From: Paulinella micropora
Lineage: Eukaryota; Cercozoa; Imbricatea; Euglyphida
Assembly: GCA_009731375.1 (NCBI GenBank)
Contig: BJOX01000358.1
Location: 370,933 to 434,932 of the forward strand
Direction: 5' to 3'
Length of the DNA stretch: 64,000 bases
Under the pieces are notes generated by a model. The model did no database searches, was not told the origin of the DNA, and worked only from the letters and a program-made list of their open reading frames with translations. Both the position numbers and the translations under genes were made by a program. Of this stretch, positions 17,353 to 40,602 are shown piece by piece. Numbering within the stretch: the first letter of the stretch is position 1; every line of letters begins with the position of its first letter.

Positions 17353-18969
17353 TTAAATCCTCTGCTTTTCTCCTCCCTCCTCCTGGCCCCAGCGCCTGAC
17401 TTCATTACTCACTCCTCTCTTCTCCTCTCAGTCCCCGCCNNNNNNNNNNNNNNNNNNNNNNNNNNNNNNNNNNNNNNNNNNNNNNNNNNNNNNNNNNNNN
17501 NNNNNNNNNNNNNNNNNNNNNNNNNNNNNNNNNNNNNNNNNNNNNNNNNNNNNNNNNNNNNNNNNNNNNNNNNNNNNNNNNNNNNNNNNNNNNNNNNNNN
17601 NNNNNNNNNNNNNNNNNNNNNNNNNNNNNNNNNNNNNNNNNNNNNNNNNNNNNNNNNNNNNNNNNNNNNNNNNNNNNNNNNNNNNNNNNNNNNNNNNNNN
17701 NNNNNNNNNNNNNNNNNNNNNNNNNNNNNNNNNNNNNNNNNNNNNNNNNNNNNNNNNNNNNNNNNNNNNNNNNNNNNNNNNNNNNNNNNNNNNNNNNNNN
17801 NNNNNNNNNNNNNNNNNNNNNNNNNNNNNNNNNNNNNNNNNNNNNNNNNNNNNNNNNNNNNNNNNNNNNNNNNNNNNNNNNNNNNNNNNNNNNNNNNNNN
17901 NNNNNNNNNNNNNNNNNNNNNNNNNNNNNNNNNNNNNNNNNNNNNNNNNNNNNNNNNNNNNNNNNNNNNNNNNNNNNNNNNNNNNNNNNNNNNNNNNNNN
18001 NNNNNNNNNNNNNNNNNNNNNNNNNNNNNNNNNNNNNNNNNNNNNNNNNNNNNNNNNNNNNNNNNNNNNNNNNNNNNNNNNNNNNNNNNNNNNNNNNNNN
18101 NNNNNNNNNNNNNNNNNNNNNNNNNNNNNNNNNNNNNNNNNNNNNNNNNNNNNNNNNNNNNNNNNNNNNNNNNNNNNNNNNNNNNNNNNNNNNNNNNNNN
18201 NNNNNNNNNNNNNNNNNNNNNNNNNNNNNCAACAACAGCCATCGCCGTACACACACACACATATCCGCAATTTTCGCTCAGTTTTCCACATTGCAAAATC
18301 AGAGCACGATATTTGCGACTGTGCGCAACGTTTGCACTTTTTGTGATTGTTTTGCGGCGTGGAAAACTGAAGGCGAATCGCAAACTGCTTGGTGCTGGCT
18401 GCGCAGGGTGTGGACTGGAACACGCAGGCTACGCAAGCGCTGAGGTGAGGCCATGTGATGTGATGGGATGTGATGTGATATCGTGATGTGATGTGACGTG
18501 ACCTGTTGTGTCAGCTCCATAAGGACAAGCCGGACAGGTGAGACAGATGATCAGAACTCGCTGACACACAAGACGGCTGATGTGAAGTGATGTGAAGTGA
18601 TGTGAAGTGACGTGACGTGACGTGCTAGGAGCGCGGTGTACGGCGAGCTCCGCGCGGAGCTGTGGAAGAAGCAGCAGCTGAGCGTGCTCGCCGCACACGG
18701 CTACGACGCAGCCCACACAACACACCAGCAACTCCACACAGCCAACGTATGCGCTTATGTATGCATGCATGTATGAAATTTTGTATGCATGCATGCATGT
18801 ATGTATGTACGTATGTATGTATGTATGTATGTATGTATGTATGTATGTATGTATGTATGTACGTATGTATGTATGTATGTACGTACGTATGTATGTATGT
18901 ATGTATGTATGTATGTATGCATGTATGTATGTATGTATGTGTGTATGTGTGTATGTATATGTGTGTGTG

Positions 18970-19004
<35 letters not shown>

Positions 19005-19061
19005 ATGTATGTATGTATGTATGTATGTATGTATGTATGTATATGTATGTATGTATGTATG

Positions 19062-19095
<34 letters not shown>

Positions 19096-19281
19096 TGTAT
19101 GTATGTATGTATGTATGTATGTATGCAGAAAGAAAGCAAGGCAAAGGACGCAGCTAAGAGCGAGAAGGAGGTCAAAGACGCTCTCAAGAAGGAAAAGGCC
19201 AAGGTATGTATGTATGTATGTATGTATGTAGTATGTATGTATGTATGTATGTATGTATGTGTGTGTATGTATATATGTATG

Positions 19282-19315
<34 letters not shown>

Positions 19316-19746
19316 TGTATGTATGTATGTATGTATGTATGTATGTTATGTATGTTATGTATGTTATGCATGTATGCATGCATGTATGTATGCATGTATG
19401 CATGTATGTATGTATGTATGTATGTATGTATGTATGTGTTTATGTATGCATGTATGTATGTATGTATGTATGTATGTATGTATGTATGTATGTATGTATG
19501 TATGTATTAGATCTCGACGTTGAACGAGGAGGAGCTGCTGGCTGCGGCAGACAAGGTACATACATACATACATACATACATACATACATGCATGCATACA
19601 TACATACATACATACACAGCTGGACTGGGCCAGCAGCAGCGGACAGACAAGACAAGAACAAGAACAAGAAGAACAAGAAGGAGAAGGAGAAGGCGAAGGC
19701 GATGAGGCGAGCCACAAGGTGAGCACCGGCTATCATCTATCTATCC

Positions 19747-19800
<54 letters not shown>

Positions 19801-19842
19801 TTATCTATCCATCCATCCATCCATCCATCCATCCATCCATCC

Positions 19843-19875
<33 letters not shown>

Positions 19876-19906
19876 ATCTATCTTATCTATCTTATCTATC
19901 TATCTA

Positions 19907-19983
<77 letters not shown>

Positions 19984-20045
19984 CTCTATCTATTTATCTA
20001 TTTATTTATTTATTTATTTATCTATCTATCTATCTATCTATCTAG

Positions 20046-20099
<54 letters not shown>

Positions 20100-20157
20100 G
20101 TGAGGAGGTGGACTGGGAGGACGCGCTGGACTGGACACGAGTAGCACAGGCTGACGG
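14862..20157 (+). CDS. SNAPC4: SNAPC4 homologue, N-terminal exons
   Basis: Exons: 14862-14972, 15102 to the gap at 15231, possibly 18407-18444, then 18515-18537, 18629-18746, 19129-19203, 19511-19555, 19620-19718, 20105-20157. The start ATG at 14862 has an in-frame TAA nine bases upstream. The product opens with a coiled-coil-like stretch ([20 protein letters not shown]) as in the SNAP190 N-terminus, then a lysine/glutamate-rich stretch, [15 protein letters not shown] and [14 protein letters not shown], which lines up with the region just before the MYB half-repeat of animal SNAPC4. Exons between 15230 and 18407 are missing, probably in the gap at 17440-18229. The protein binds the proximal sequence element of snRNA promoters. 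Confidence 0.8.
15231..18406. repeat. SNAPC4 intron region: CTT, TCTA, TTTC, TTTA repeats and gap
   Basis: After a 10-base gap (15231-15240) a short duplicate of exon-2 sequence (CTGCCGCTGATGCTGCC) appears, then ordinary intron sequence to 15950. CTT/CTC/ACT repeats follow to 16460, TCTA and TATA to 16865, TTTC, TCTG and TTTA to 17355, and Ns at 17440-18229. An 850-codon leucine/tyrosine-rich frame across this region is a repeat artefact. Confidence 0.9.
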
Positions 20158-20203
20158 GTCTACCTACCTACCTACCTACCTACCTACCTACCTACCTACC
20201 TAC

Positions 20204-20269
<66 letters not shown>

Positions 20270-20303
20270 CTATCTATCTATCTCTATCTATCTATCTACC
20301 TAC

Positions 20304-20346
<43 letters not shown>

Positions 20347-20375
20347 CCTACCTACCTACCTACCTACCTCTCTAG
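18780..20375. repeat. TATG, TCTA and CCTA microsatellites of SNAPC4 introns
   Basis: TATG tracts at 18780-19125 and 19204-19508, CATA at 19556-19616, TCTA/TCCA at 19733-20100 and CCTA/TCTA at 20158-20373. Donors such as AAG/GTATGTATG are the first unit of the following tract, and the acceptor TCTCTAG of exon 20376 ends one. Confidence 0.95.
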
Positions 20376-31157
<10,782 letters not shown>

Positions 31158-31160
31158 GTA

Positions 31161-31214
<54 letters not shown>

Positions 31215-31320
31215 CATACATACATACATACATACGTACATACATACATACATAAATACATACATATATACATACATACATGCATACATACATACATCCA
31301 TACATCCATCCATCCATACA

Positions 31321-31351
<31 letters not shown>

Positions 31352-31495
31352 GTACATACATACATACGTACATACATACATACATACATACATACATACG
31401 TACATACATACATACATACATGCATACATACATACATACATACATGGTATGTATGCTACATACCTACATACCTACATACCTACATACCTACGTAG

Positions 31496-31811
31496 TTCAC
31501 CATGAGCAACTTCCAAGGCCGCATCAAGGAGAAGACTAAGATGACGGCGAAAGATGTGAGCGAAGTCTTAGGAGAACATAGCACAACAGGTCCTGCTTGC
31601 TCGCCTACCTGCCTACCTACCTACCTACTGCCTACCTACCTGCCTACCTACCTACCTACCTACTACAGAGCATCAGATGTTGCCGCCGCTGTCGTCGGTA
31701 GCGCACCAGGCCGGCCAAACATCCTTGGCTGCTTTGTTTCTTGAGCGAGTCTACTACGATATGGACCCGAGTGCCTTCAGTGACAGTGGTAGCAGGGACA
31801 ACACAGACCAG

Positions 31812-31888
<77 letters not shown>

Positions 31889-31910
31889 CAGCAGCAGCAG
31901 TAAGCAGTAG
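31496..31910 (+). CDS. SNAPC4: SNAPC4 homologue, C-terminal exons with poly-serine tail
   Basis: Exons 31496-31589 and 31669-31910, in phase with the MYB exons. They encode FTMSNFQGRIKEKTKMTAKD, then an EHQMLPPLSSVAHQ segment, an acidic stretch YYDMDPSAFSDSGSRDN and about 30 serines from AGC/AGT repeats, ending SKQ and TAG. The tail is a coding microsatellite, and the same AGT/AGC repeat continues for 260 bases past the stop. The intron between the two exons is only 79 bp and made of CCTA units. Confidence 0.8.
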
Positions 31911-31939
31911 TAAGCAGCAGCAGTAGTAGTAGTAGTAGT

Positions 31940-31996
<57 letters not shown>

Positions 31997-32036
31997 CAGC
32001 AGCAGCAGCAGTAAGCAGTAGTAAGCAGTAGTAAGC

Positions 32037-32098
<62 letters not shown>

Positions 32099-32134
32099 CA
32101 GTAGTAGTAGCAGTAGTAGTAGTAGTAGTAGTAC

Positions 32135-32169
<35 letters not shown>

Positions 32170-32369
32170 CGGTACACCCTATTATATTGACACTACTGTG
32201 ACTGAGAAGTTTCTTCTTGTAGCGTAGCAGCAGGCATGGTCACAGGAACTACGTACGCCTCGGCACCCTGCCCCCCACCCCCCCCNNNNNNNNNNNNNNN
32301 NNNNNNNNNNNNNNNNNNNNNNNNNNNNNNNNNNNNNNNNNNNNNNNNNNNNNNNNNNNNNNNCCCCCG

Positions 32370-32403
<34 letters not shown>

Positions 32404-32420
32404 GGAGCTATCAGACTGAG
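31911..32420. repeat. AGT/AGC repeat, C-runs and gap
   Basis: AGT/AGC repeats to 32170 continue the poly-serine tract beyond the SNAPC4 stop. Then about 100 bases of unique sequence, and Ns at 32286-32363 flanked by C runs. Confidence 0.9.
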
Positions 32421-33250
32421 CACCTCAAGTTAACGACCGGCCAAAACCTTTACAGTTGATAATTCACCGTGTCAGGGGCTTTTTGACCGGTTCATTAGAT
32501 TCTCCTCTGCACGACGTTTCGACTTCACTAACTAGTTTTCGATTCCGTTCAGAAATGATTTCAAACGATTAAGTCAAAGATCTTTTTAGAAAAGATCAAC
32601 CATTGCCTTTTTCCCACTTAAGATTACCTTTTCCCCCGATTTCCCGTGAAACACGCATGTTACGGTAAATTTGTGGACAAGGGACGGAAATACAAATGTT
32701 TGACTGTCATTTTCGCCGTTCCCAGCCTCCGTCATTTTCGCGGGGGCCTAGGCCTCCCAAACTTTCATCAGTTTGGTTTTCAAGTTTACCAACCCGACAC
32801 TACCAGTTTATGACTGTTAACTAGAAACAAAAAGACCGTGGCACTATCCGTTTGAGAACTGGAGACCTGAGTCACAATCTACGTTTCACTCTTGATCATA
32901 AGTTGCATCCAAGCCTGCAAAGAGTTCGAAATTACGTAAATAAACGAACTGACCTCTCTACTATTTACTCACCTGCTCTCACAGAGTCAGGACTCAATGC
33001 AGCCATAGTGTTCTTAATAAGAGTTCGTTGCGTTTGCTTTTTTGAAGAGTTGTGTACAAACTCACAGTTTTTATTCAACTAATATTTCAGAAGTCTGGAA
33101 CATGATATGAATTTTTTGACTTAGTACCAGCTCGAGGACTTGGACTCAGTACCGGTCACCCGAATTTAATGACTCGGACTTGCAGTGGACAAATTATTTA
33201 AGAATGACTTCAATTGAATTTTAATACTGGTGGTATGACTCGGATTACCA
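32421..33250. other. Unassigned intergenic sequence with dispersed repeat
   Basis: No conserved gene seen. The segment 32929-33035 (ACGTAAATAAACGAACTGAC ... AATAAGAGTTCGTTGC) recurs at 39331-39448 with small insertions, so it belongs to a dispersed family. Confidence 0.6.
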
Positions 33251-33310
33251 GGTACTCAGCATTATTATATTATTGTTGTTATTATCATTATTATTATTAT
33301 TATTATTATT

Positions 33311-33488
33311 GTTTAAGTCCCTGGGATTACCAATTGGTAATTTTCATTACCAACTGGTAACAAAAAAGTTACCAATCGGTAACGAATATTGTGCCAATTT
33401 TGGCACAATATTTCCGTCTTTGCGTAATAGAATAACCAATTGGTAACCAAAAATTACCAATTGGTAACAGTAGGACCAGGGACTTAAC
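33311..33488. mobile_element. 178 bp inverted-repeat element (MITE-like)
   Basis: Ends are GTTTAAGTCCCTGG and CCAGGGACTTAAC, inverted with one indel. Inside are six copies of a palindromic TTACCAATTGGTAA-type motif and a central GTGCCAATTTTGGCAC palindrome. It is inserted in an ATT microsatellite. No coding capacity. A non-autonomous DNA transposon is the best call; the superfamily is not known. Confidence 0.75.
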
Positions 33489-33522
<34 letters not shown>

Positions 33523-33531
33523 TTATTATTA

Positions 33532-33614
<83 letters not shown>

Positions 33615-33880
33615 GGACACCGTGATAGCCCAGTGGTCAAGTTCTACCATCTGGGCCCTGTCGCCAGTTCGATTCCCGTCGGTGCCACCAGTATTTTCAT
33701 TGAACATACCGGTCTGTCTGGACCAGTATTTTCATTGAACATACCGGTCCGTCTGGAAGTGTTGGAACTGCCCTTGCGGGGGTGTCATTAGAGCTTATCG
33801 TCAATTCTTCGTACTCCCCTCACGGGTGAGACGATGGAGGCGCATGTGCAGAAATGCATCAGCCATTGACAGAGAAGCAC

Positions 33881-33883
<3 letters not shown>
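33615..33883 (+). mobile_element. tRNA-headed SINE copy with internal tandem unit
   Basis: Head GGACACCGTGATAGCCCAGT with B-box GTTCGATTCC, then two tandem copies of CAGTATTTTCATTGAACATA plus CCGGTC.GTCTGGA, then the common body to GAGAAGCACTATT and an ATT tail. Compared with the copy at 34366 the body is colinear apart from the doubled unit. Confidence 0.8.
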
Positions 33884-33952
<69 letters not shown>

Positions 33953-33963
33953 TTATCATTATC

Positions 33964-34193
33964 GGTGCCACCAGTATTTTCATTGAACATACCGATCCGT
34001 CTGGACCAGTATTTTCATTGAACATACCGATCCGTCTGGACCAGTATTTTCATTGAACATACCGGCCCGTCTGTTGGAACTGCCCTTGCGGGGGTGTCAT
34101 TAGAGCTTATCGTCAATTCTTCGTACTCCCCTCACGGGTGAGACGATGGAGGCGCATGTGCAGAAATGCATCAGCCATTGACAGAGAAGCACT
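33964..34193 (+). mobile_element. 5'-truncated SINE copy
   Basis: Begins at CGGTGCCACCAGTATTTTC, lacking the tRNA-like head, with three tandem copies of the CAGTATTTTCATTGAACATA unit, and ends in ATT repeats. Confidence 0.8.
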
Positions 34194-34261
34194 ATTACTT
34201 ATCATTAATTTATTATTCATATTATTATTATTATTACTATTATTATTATTATTATTATTAC

Positions 34262-34321
<60 letters not shown>

Positions 34322-34365
34322 TAGTTATTATTAATTTATTATTATTATTATCATAGTATTATTAG

Positions 34366-34607
34366 TGGCACCGCGATAGCCCAGTGGTTAAGGTCTACCA
34401 TCTGGGACCTGTCGCCAGTTCGATTCCCGTCGGTGCCAGTATTTTCAAAGGATATTTTCTTTGAAAGTATTCGGTCTGTCTGGAAGGCTTGGAGCTGCCT
34501 TGCGGGGGTGTCAGTAGAGCCTATCGTCAAATATTCGTATTCCCCTCGCGGGTGAGACGATGGAGGCACATCTGCAGAATGCATTCGCCATTGGCAGAGA
34601 AACACTA
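34366..34607 (+). mobile_element. Full tRNA-headed SINE copy
   Basis: GGCACCGCGATAGCCCAGTG head, CGGTGCC acceptor complement, an inverted GGATATTTTC/TTGAAAGTATT element and body to GAAACACTATTATC, followed by ATT repeats. Closest to the minus-strand copy at 664-902. A short 3' fragment of the family is at 35199-35243. Confidence 0.82.
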
Positions 34608-34610
34608 TTA

Positions 34611-34677
<67 letters not shown>

Positions 34678-35084
34678 CATTATTATTATTATTATTATTA
34701 TTCAACTATTGTGAGGGAGTACATAGGCCATCGGTCCTTTCCATGGGCTGATTGGTATAAAGCTCCTAGAGTAATGTTCTATGCCGTCACTTCCTTTATT
34801 CCACCGATTGGTGTGGAGACTTTCCTTATGGAATGGAGGACTGGATGCACATGGCCTTTTGGCTCAGCAATTGGCAGGAGATACACTATTATTCAACTAT
34901 TGTGATTATTATTATTATTATTATTATTGTTATTATTATTACAATTAATATATTATTATTATTATTATTATTATTACTATTATTATTATTATTATTATTA
35001 TTATCATTATTGTTTTTATTTATTTATTTAATTTTTTTATTTCAATAGTTTTTTTTTAGTTTTTTTACGCAAGCACATTATATT

Positions 35085-35140
<56 letters not shown>

Positions 35141-35141
35141 G

Positions 35142-35197
<56 letters not shown>

Positions 35198-35549
35198 TAG
35201 GCGCATGTGCAGATTTGCATCAACCATTGACAGAGAAGCACTATTATTATTACTATTATTATTATAATTATTATTATTATTATTATTACTATTATTATTA
35301 TTGTTTTTATTTATTTATTTAATTTTTTTAAATTTCAATAGTTTTTTTCTAGTTTTTTTACGCAAGCACTATTTTACTTAATAGAATCATCTACTTGCCA
35401 CGGTCACTCATGAGCTGAGTGGAAACCAGAGAAGCAGAAGATTTCAAGAGATAAAATAGACTGCCACGGTCGAGATGTATCAATAGATACAAAAAGAGAA
35501 AAAATGAAATGTAAAACTAGATAACTGAACGACTTTTAATACTTGAACA

Positions 35550-35569
35550 ACGTGTGTGTGTGTGTGCGC

Positions 35570-35612
<43 letters not shown>

Positions 35613-36057
35613 CGTGTGTGCATGCGCGCGCGCGCGCGTGTGTGTGTTTGTCTGTGTTTGTGTGTGTGTGTATGTGTGTGTGTGTATGTGTGTGTGTATG
35701 TGTTTGTGCGATTTTGTGTGTGTGTGTTGTGTGACACTGTGTGTGTGTGTGTGTCTGTGTGCATACATACATACATACATACACACATACATACATGCAT
35801 GCATATACATACATACATACATACATACATACATGCATACATACATACATACATACATACATACATACATAAAGCTGCGTGTGTTGTTCTCGTAGAAGGC
35901 GGGAGGACTATGTGAGTCTCTCCATCTTAACATACATACACACATATACACATACATACAAACATACATACATGCATACATACATACATATGTCATACAT
36001 ACATACATACATACATACATACGTACATACATACATACATACATACATACATCACAC

Positions 36058-36088
<31 letters not shown>

Positions 36089-36279
36089 TGTATGTATGCA
36101 TGCATGTATGTATGTATGTATGCATGTCTGTATACGGTATGCATGTTATGTATGTATGTATGTATGTATGTATGTATGTATGTATGTACGTACGTACGTA
36201 TGTATGTACGTATGTATGTATGTATGTATGTATGTATGTATGTATGTATGTATGTATGTATGTATGTATGTATGATGTC

Positions 36280-36310
<31 letters not shown>

Positions 36311-36320
36311 GTGTATGTAC

Positions 36321-36351
<31 letters not shown>

Positions 36352-36536
36352 TGTATGTGTGTATGTATGTATGTGTGTATCTATGTATCTATGTATACAT
36401 ATGTATGTGTATGTATGTGTATGTATGTATGTGAGTTTGTGTGTGTTTGTGTGTGTGTGTTGTGTGTGTGTGTGTGTGTGTGTGTCTGTGTGTGTGTGTG
36501 TGTCTGTGTGTGTGTGTGTATGTGTGTGTGTGTTTT

Positions 36537-36576
<40 letters not shown>

Positions 36577-36913
36577 TGTGTGTGTATGAGTGTGTGTGTG
36601 TGTGTGTGTCTGTGGGTTGGCCACTCATAGAGCCGAGCGGGAAGCCGAAGAGATAAAATGCCGCAAGAGGTATCAATTGCGTGTGTGCAGGCCTCTACTA
36701 AAAGTTGGGACTAGACACACTTTCCGAGCCTTTTCATACTTCATCTTCCCAATCACGTGGAAGAAATTTTAACTTATGTTCGCCTTTTTGCAAGCTTCAA
36801 CGAAAACATATGAGCAAGCACACACACACACACAACACACACACACACACACAACACACACACACACACACACACACACAACACACACACACACAACACA
36901 CACAAACACACAC

Positions 36914-36954
<41 letters not shown>

Positions 36955-37130
36955 CTCACACACACACAACTCACACACACACAACTCACACACACACAAC
37001 TCAAGTACTAACTCACACAGACACAACTCACACCACAACTCACACAGAAACATCTCACACAGACACAACTCGCACACGCAACTCGCACACGCACACAGAC
37101 ACAGACACACACACACACACACACACAAAC
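35550..37130. repeat. GT, CATA, TATG and AC microsatellites
   Basis: GT at 35550-35760, CATA to 36058, TATG to 36430, GT/GA to 36612, about 200 bases unique, then AC at 36820-37130. No conserved gene is visible. Confidence 0.9.
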
Positions 37131-37502
37131 AAACAAACACATGCACACCGTGCATTTGAAGCTTTACTATTACTTCGAATATTTGCGTGACAGACGGGTA
37201 ACTCATAACTGGCCCGATTTTTCCGAAATTCGGCGCGACGCTGTGCACCTGCGCTGTGCACCCTCGCACGAGACCTCGCACGAGACTGTGCACTTGCTTC
37301 TCGGCACACTGCCATATGCAAAAATTTGTACCATGGAAGAAAACAAGCTGTTTTCCTTGTCTGGTTGTGCATGTGAGTCACTTATGTGGCTCTCGTAATG
37401 CAGGATCTCTTGCTTGTACTATTTAGCTATTTTGTGCTTTTTCTGTTTTTTTTTTTTTTTTTTTTTTTTCGTCGCGTCATCTTTTGTTTGTTGAAGTCAC
37501 AG

Positions 37503-37805
37503 ACGATGGTCATTGAAGGCGTGAAGGAACTGACCTGGTACGGCAAGCGTTGGCAAGGTACAACCAGCTTTCGTTGATTATTCCTGTCCCATCCCTGTCA
37601 TCCTCAGATGCATTTACGAACTTTTCCCCTGTTTCCTTTTATTTGCACTGCATTTGTAACTGTCTTAGTTATTTCTACCCCTCCTTGCCCCAAATGCGGC
37701 GGCCACCCTGAAATCCAAGAGCACATCAAAAGTCAGTACTACAGCTGCTTCAACTGCGGATGGAAATCCAACGCAACGCCTATCGCAAGATACCAGCTGA
37801 ATTAA
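37503..37805 (+). CDS. Two-exon C-terminus of an unknown zinc-ribbon protein
   Basis: Exon 37503-37557 (MVIEGVKELTWYGKRWQ, acceptor CACAG, donor AAG/GTACAA) joins in phase to exon 37669-37805 (acceptor CTTAG), giving VISTPPCPKCGG ... YYSCFNCGWKSNATPI and a TAA stop. The CPKC and CFNC pairs, 21 residues apart, make a four-cysteine zinc ribbon. I do not recognise the family. Upstream exons are not found; a poly-T run at 37443-37469 precedes it. It could be a transposase remnant or a gene end. Confidence 0.4.
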
Positions 37806-39563
37806 GTGGCATCATGGCATAGCATCGTGGACGGGCCTAAATGAATTTCACTGATCCTGTCCATGAAAAACCGAGCAAATAACACGTTGAATTATTTTCG
37901 TAAGTTACAGGCTTCAACAAATTACCAGCTGAATTGTGTTATTATTACCAGCGCGCTTCAACAAAGCGAACCAATTTTTAAAAAAATTCTTTACGAGTGA
38001 ACATGCACACAAAAATTCCCGTTCAATATTTCACACTTGCGACGCACGATGAGAGCTCACAACCGCCCGGGCGACCCTCAGAGTATGAGACTGGAGCCAT
38101 GGATTAATTGCAATCGCCTATGCCGTCAATACAGAAATTCGAAGTTTGAATCCTCACATAATAGTTTGTTAGCGCACTGAAAGCCTCCAACAGCCGCTCA
38201 AGCGAAGCTTTCTTGCTTGAAGAAACAAGTCTCAGGGCACCACGGCGCCAAGAGGCAAGCGTCAGCTCGCGCTGTTCGATGATTGCGCGCCACCGACGCT
38301 TGCGCCCAGAACCTCAGGCTTCCCCCTACAACCCTCCCACTGCTCCACTTCGCACCTCTTTTCCGGATGGGACTCCCGGAGGAGAAAAAAAATATCATCG
38401 GAGCTGAAAGTTTACCACTTCCCTTTTAAGTCTTACGCTTCCCACTTATCCCTATTAATACTAGTGGCAAGTATTCTCTTATCAAAAGTTGATGAGCCCC
38501 GTGAAAAAAACTTGAAAAAAACAACTTTAGAGTGGGGGAAAATAACAATAAAATCATGAAAATTCTTTTTGCTGTAGATGTTGGGTTGAGGCTTTGATTG
38601 AGTTAAATTTTGTCACCGGCTTGACTGTCTTTTTTTTTTGTCTCCTGAGGCTAAGACCTAGCGCCCGAAGAAAACTTTGTCACGCGTTCCCAGCATACTC
38701 CATGAACGCCAGTGGATACGTAATGTCAGAACACCCAAACGCGCGGTATGATGATCTCCGCTTGCTGTCCTTGGCTTCATCCTGGTGGAAAGTGATGCCA
38801 CTGGTCTGGGTGAAGAGTCAAGTTTTCGCAGTCGCGTAACACGCACGGAAGAAGAAACTTAGTACAAATCCGGGCCAGGAAGAAAGTCACGGTGACTAGG
38901 ATCGGAGTGGTAATGACGTATAGCATTTCATCAGGACCCCTAGGGGTCTCTGTGCAGATGATGATGAACAGGAAAGGCGGAGGCGAGGACTTCAAAGTCA
39001 CCTGGGAGGATATTACACTGAGTCCAGTGCCACGGTCTGGGAGCAGTGGCACTCAGGCCGCAGTGAAGATGAGTGGATCCCGGCAGCTTTCGCGCGCACT
39101 GCCGTAGCAATGCTTCAATACGGGATTCGAGGCGGCGTATCGTAGGGGACGCTGTAGTAGTAGTCCTCCGCGGCGTCCATGGGTTCCGGGGTGCCGTGAC
39201 CTTCAGTAGTGGGCTGTGAACGCTCGTCCAGACAGTGCCGGGTACCAGTTGCAGGTGGCGCAGACATGTTCTAGCTTCCATTGGAGCTGTAGGTCCTGGC
39301 AGGCAGGGATCGACGTTTCCCCAAGAAATCTACGTAAATAAACGAAGTGACCTCTCAGCTATTTACTGCCGGGTATTTCACCTGCTCTCTGGAGTCAGGA
39401 CTCGTGACTTAATGCAGCCATAGAGACTTTTGATAAGAGTTCGTTGCCAGTGTGTAGTATTATTCCCTTGGGGTCAAGTTGTATCCAAACTCACAAAGGA
39501 CTTTTTCCTTATGTTGAATTTATACTACATACATCATAGTATGGTTAAATGGAAGCGGTGGTA
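37806..39563. other. Unassigned sequence left of the retrotransposon
   Basis: Ordinary composition, no conserved gene recognised. Minus-strand frames at 38777-39281 include one hydrophobic stretch (ILVTVTFFLARICTKFLLP), but no family match or consistent splice pattern was found. The dispersed repeat seen at 32929 recurs at 39331-39448. Confidence 0.5.
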
Positions 39564-39810
39564 TGTTACAATCCCCGAAGATAGCTCAATAAAAAGTCGG
39601 TAATACAACCAGACACAAATCCCCAAAAGAGAATGATGTCTCGTTATATTAGCTCAGTGAAGCCGAAAAGAAAACGGCAACAGACCAAGGTTAAAATGGC
39701 ATTAGGTCAAATCCGGCCAAACGATATTGAAAATAATGGGAAAAAACTAGGTGCACCTGACACCAGAAAAAGGGTACTTTTTACCGGCTATCCGGGGGGT
39801 GATGCCTACA
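39564..39810 (-). repeat. 3' LTR
   Basis: Identical in length to the LTR at 49714-49960. The plus-strand frame that starts inside it also starts inside the other LTR, because both carry the same DNA; it is antisense to the element and probably meaningless. Confidence 0.93.
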
Positions 39811-40602
39811 GTACCCCTTCCCGTTTTTATGACGGAAATATGCAATATTTTCGTCATATAATTGCTGATTTCTTTTCTGCACAAACGCTACGGGGTGTCG
39901 CAACTAAGTGCATTAACCCACGGATAGACGGTGCAGTGGATATATAAAACGCATACGCCAGACACGAGTCAACTATAAATCTCCAGCCTCGTTTTTGTAA
40001 ATAAAAACTCCTCCTTCCACACTTGTTGTCCCCCCCGTAACTTAATTCTGAGGCAGTATGTCAAGAACAAATAGTATTACTATTGCAATAAAAGCAGCGT
40101 TATAATTTTTCTCCTTCTCCAAAAACACTTCCGATCAGTAAATACATTGTCTTTTAATAACATACCCTTGTATTCAATCGGTTACCTTAATATAGTACTA
40201 GGGGGCCAGACCTAATAACTATATCCAAAGCCGGGGTGAGTGAGCCCGACCATGCGATATGCCGACACAAGTAGAGACGGACCGTGCTGGTATGACGATA
40301 TTAAGTATATCCAAAGAAAAAAATTTAATATGTCTACTATGAGAACATTTTTTGAGAACATCACCCTGGATACTTGAAGCAGGGTCGTACCAGGAACACC
40401 ATCGCTAAACTCACAAGCGATCCCCTTATACGGTGTCGTATCCATTTGCCGATTGACCCTCGCACTCATGTGTTGCGATAAAAATACCAAGTAACAACAA
40501 TGGTATAAAAACATTTTAATAAGACATGATCTGACATGGGCACTATGAGATTAATCCACATGCAGCTTTCAATGTCCGCGTGATAAAAGAAAAAAATGTC
40601 AC
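39811..40602 (-). other. Retrotransposon 3' untranslated region
   Basis: Sequence between the pol stop and the 3' LTR, ending in the polypurine-like tract. No open frame of note. Confidence 0.7.

Larger units (their letters stand above)
33489..35400. repeat. ATT microsatellite region carrying SINE copies
   Basis: ATT tracts separate SINE-derived units. The stretches 34990-35085 and 35285-35370 (TTTATTTATTTAATTTTTTT ... TTTTTTTACGCAAGCAC) are duplicates of each other. A further unit at 34710-34890 is bordered by a repeated TATTATTCAACTATTGTGA. Confidence 0.88.

Noticed and set aside
15934-18486. 850-codon plus-strand ORF rich in leucine, tyrosine and isoleucine
   Set aside because: It translates CTT, TCTA, TTTC and TTTA microsatellites and an N gap; no family signal, and SNAPC4 splicing passes over it.
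34366-34440. Functional tRNA gene
   Set aside because: A and B boxes and an acceptor-like stem are present, but the T and anticodon stems do not pair and the unit continues into a repeated SINE body.
39633-39947. Plus-strand gene of 104 codons starting in the LTR, and its 76-codon twin at 49783
   Set aside because: Both begin inside the two LTR copies and diverge where the LTR ends; antisense to the element and without family resemblance.
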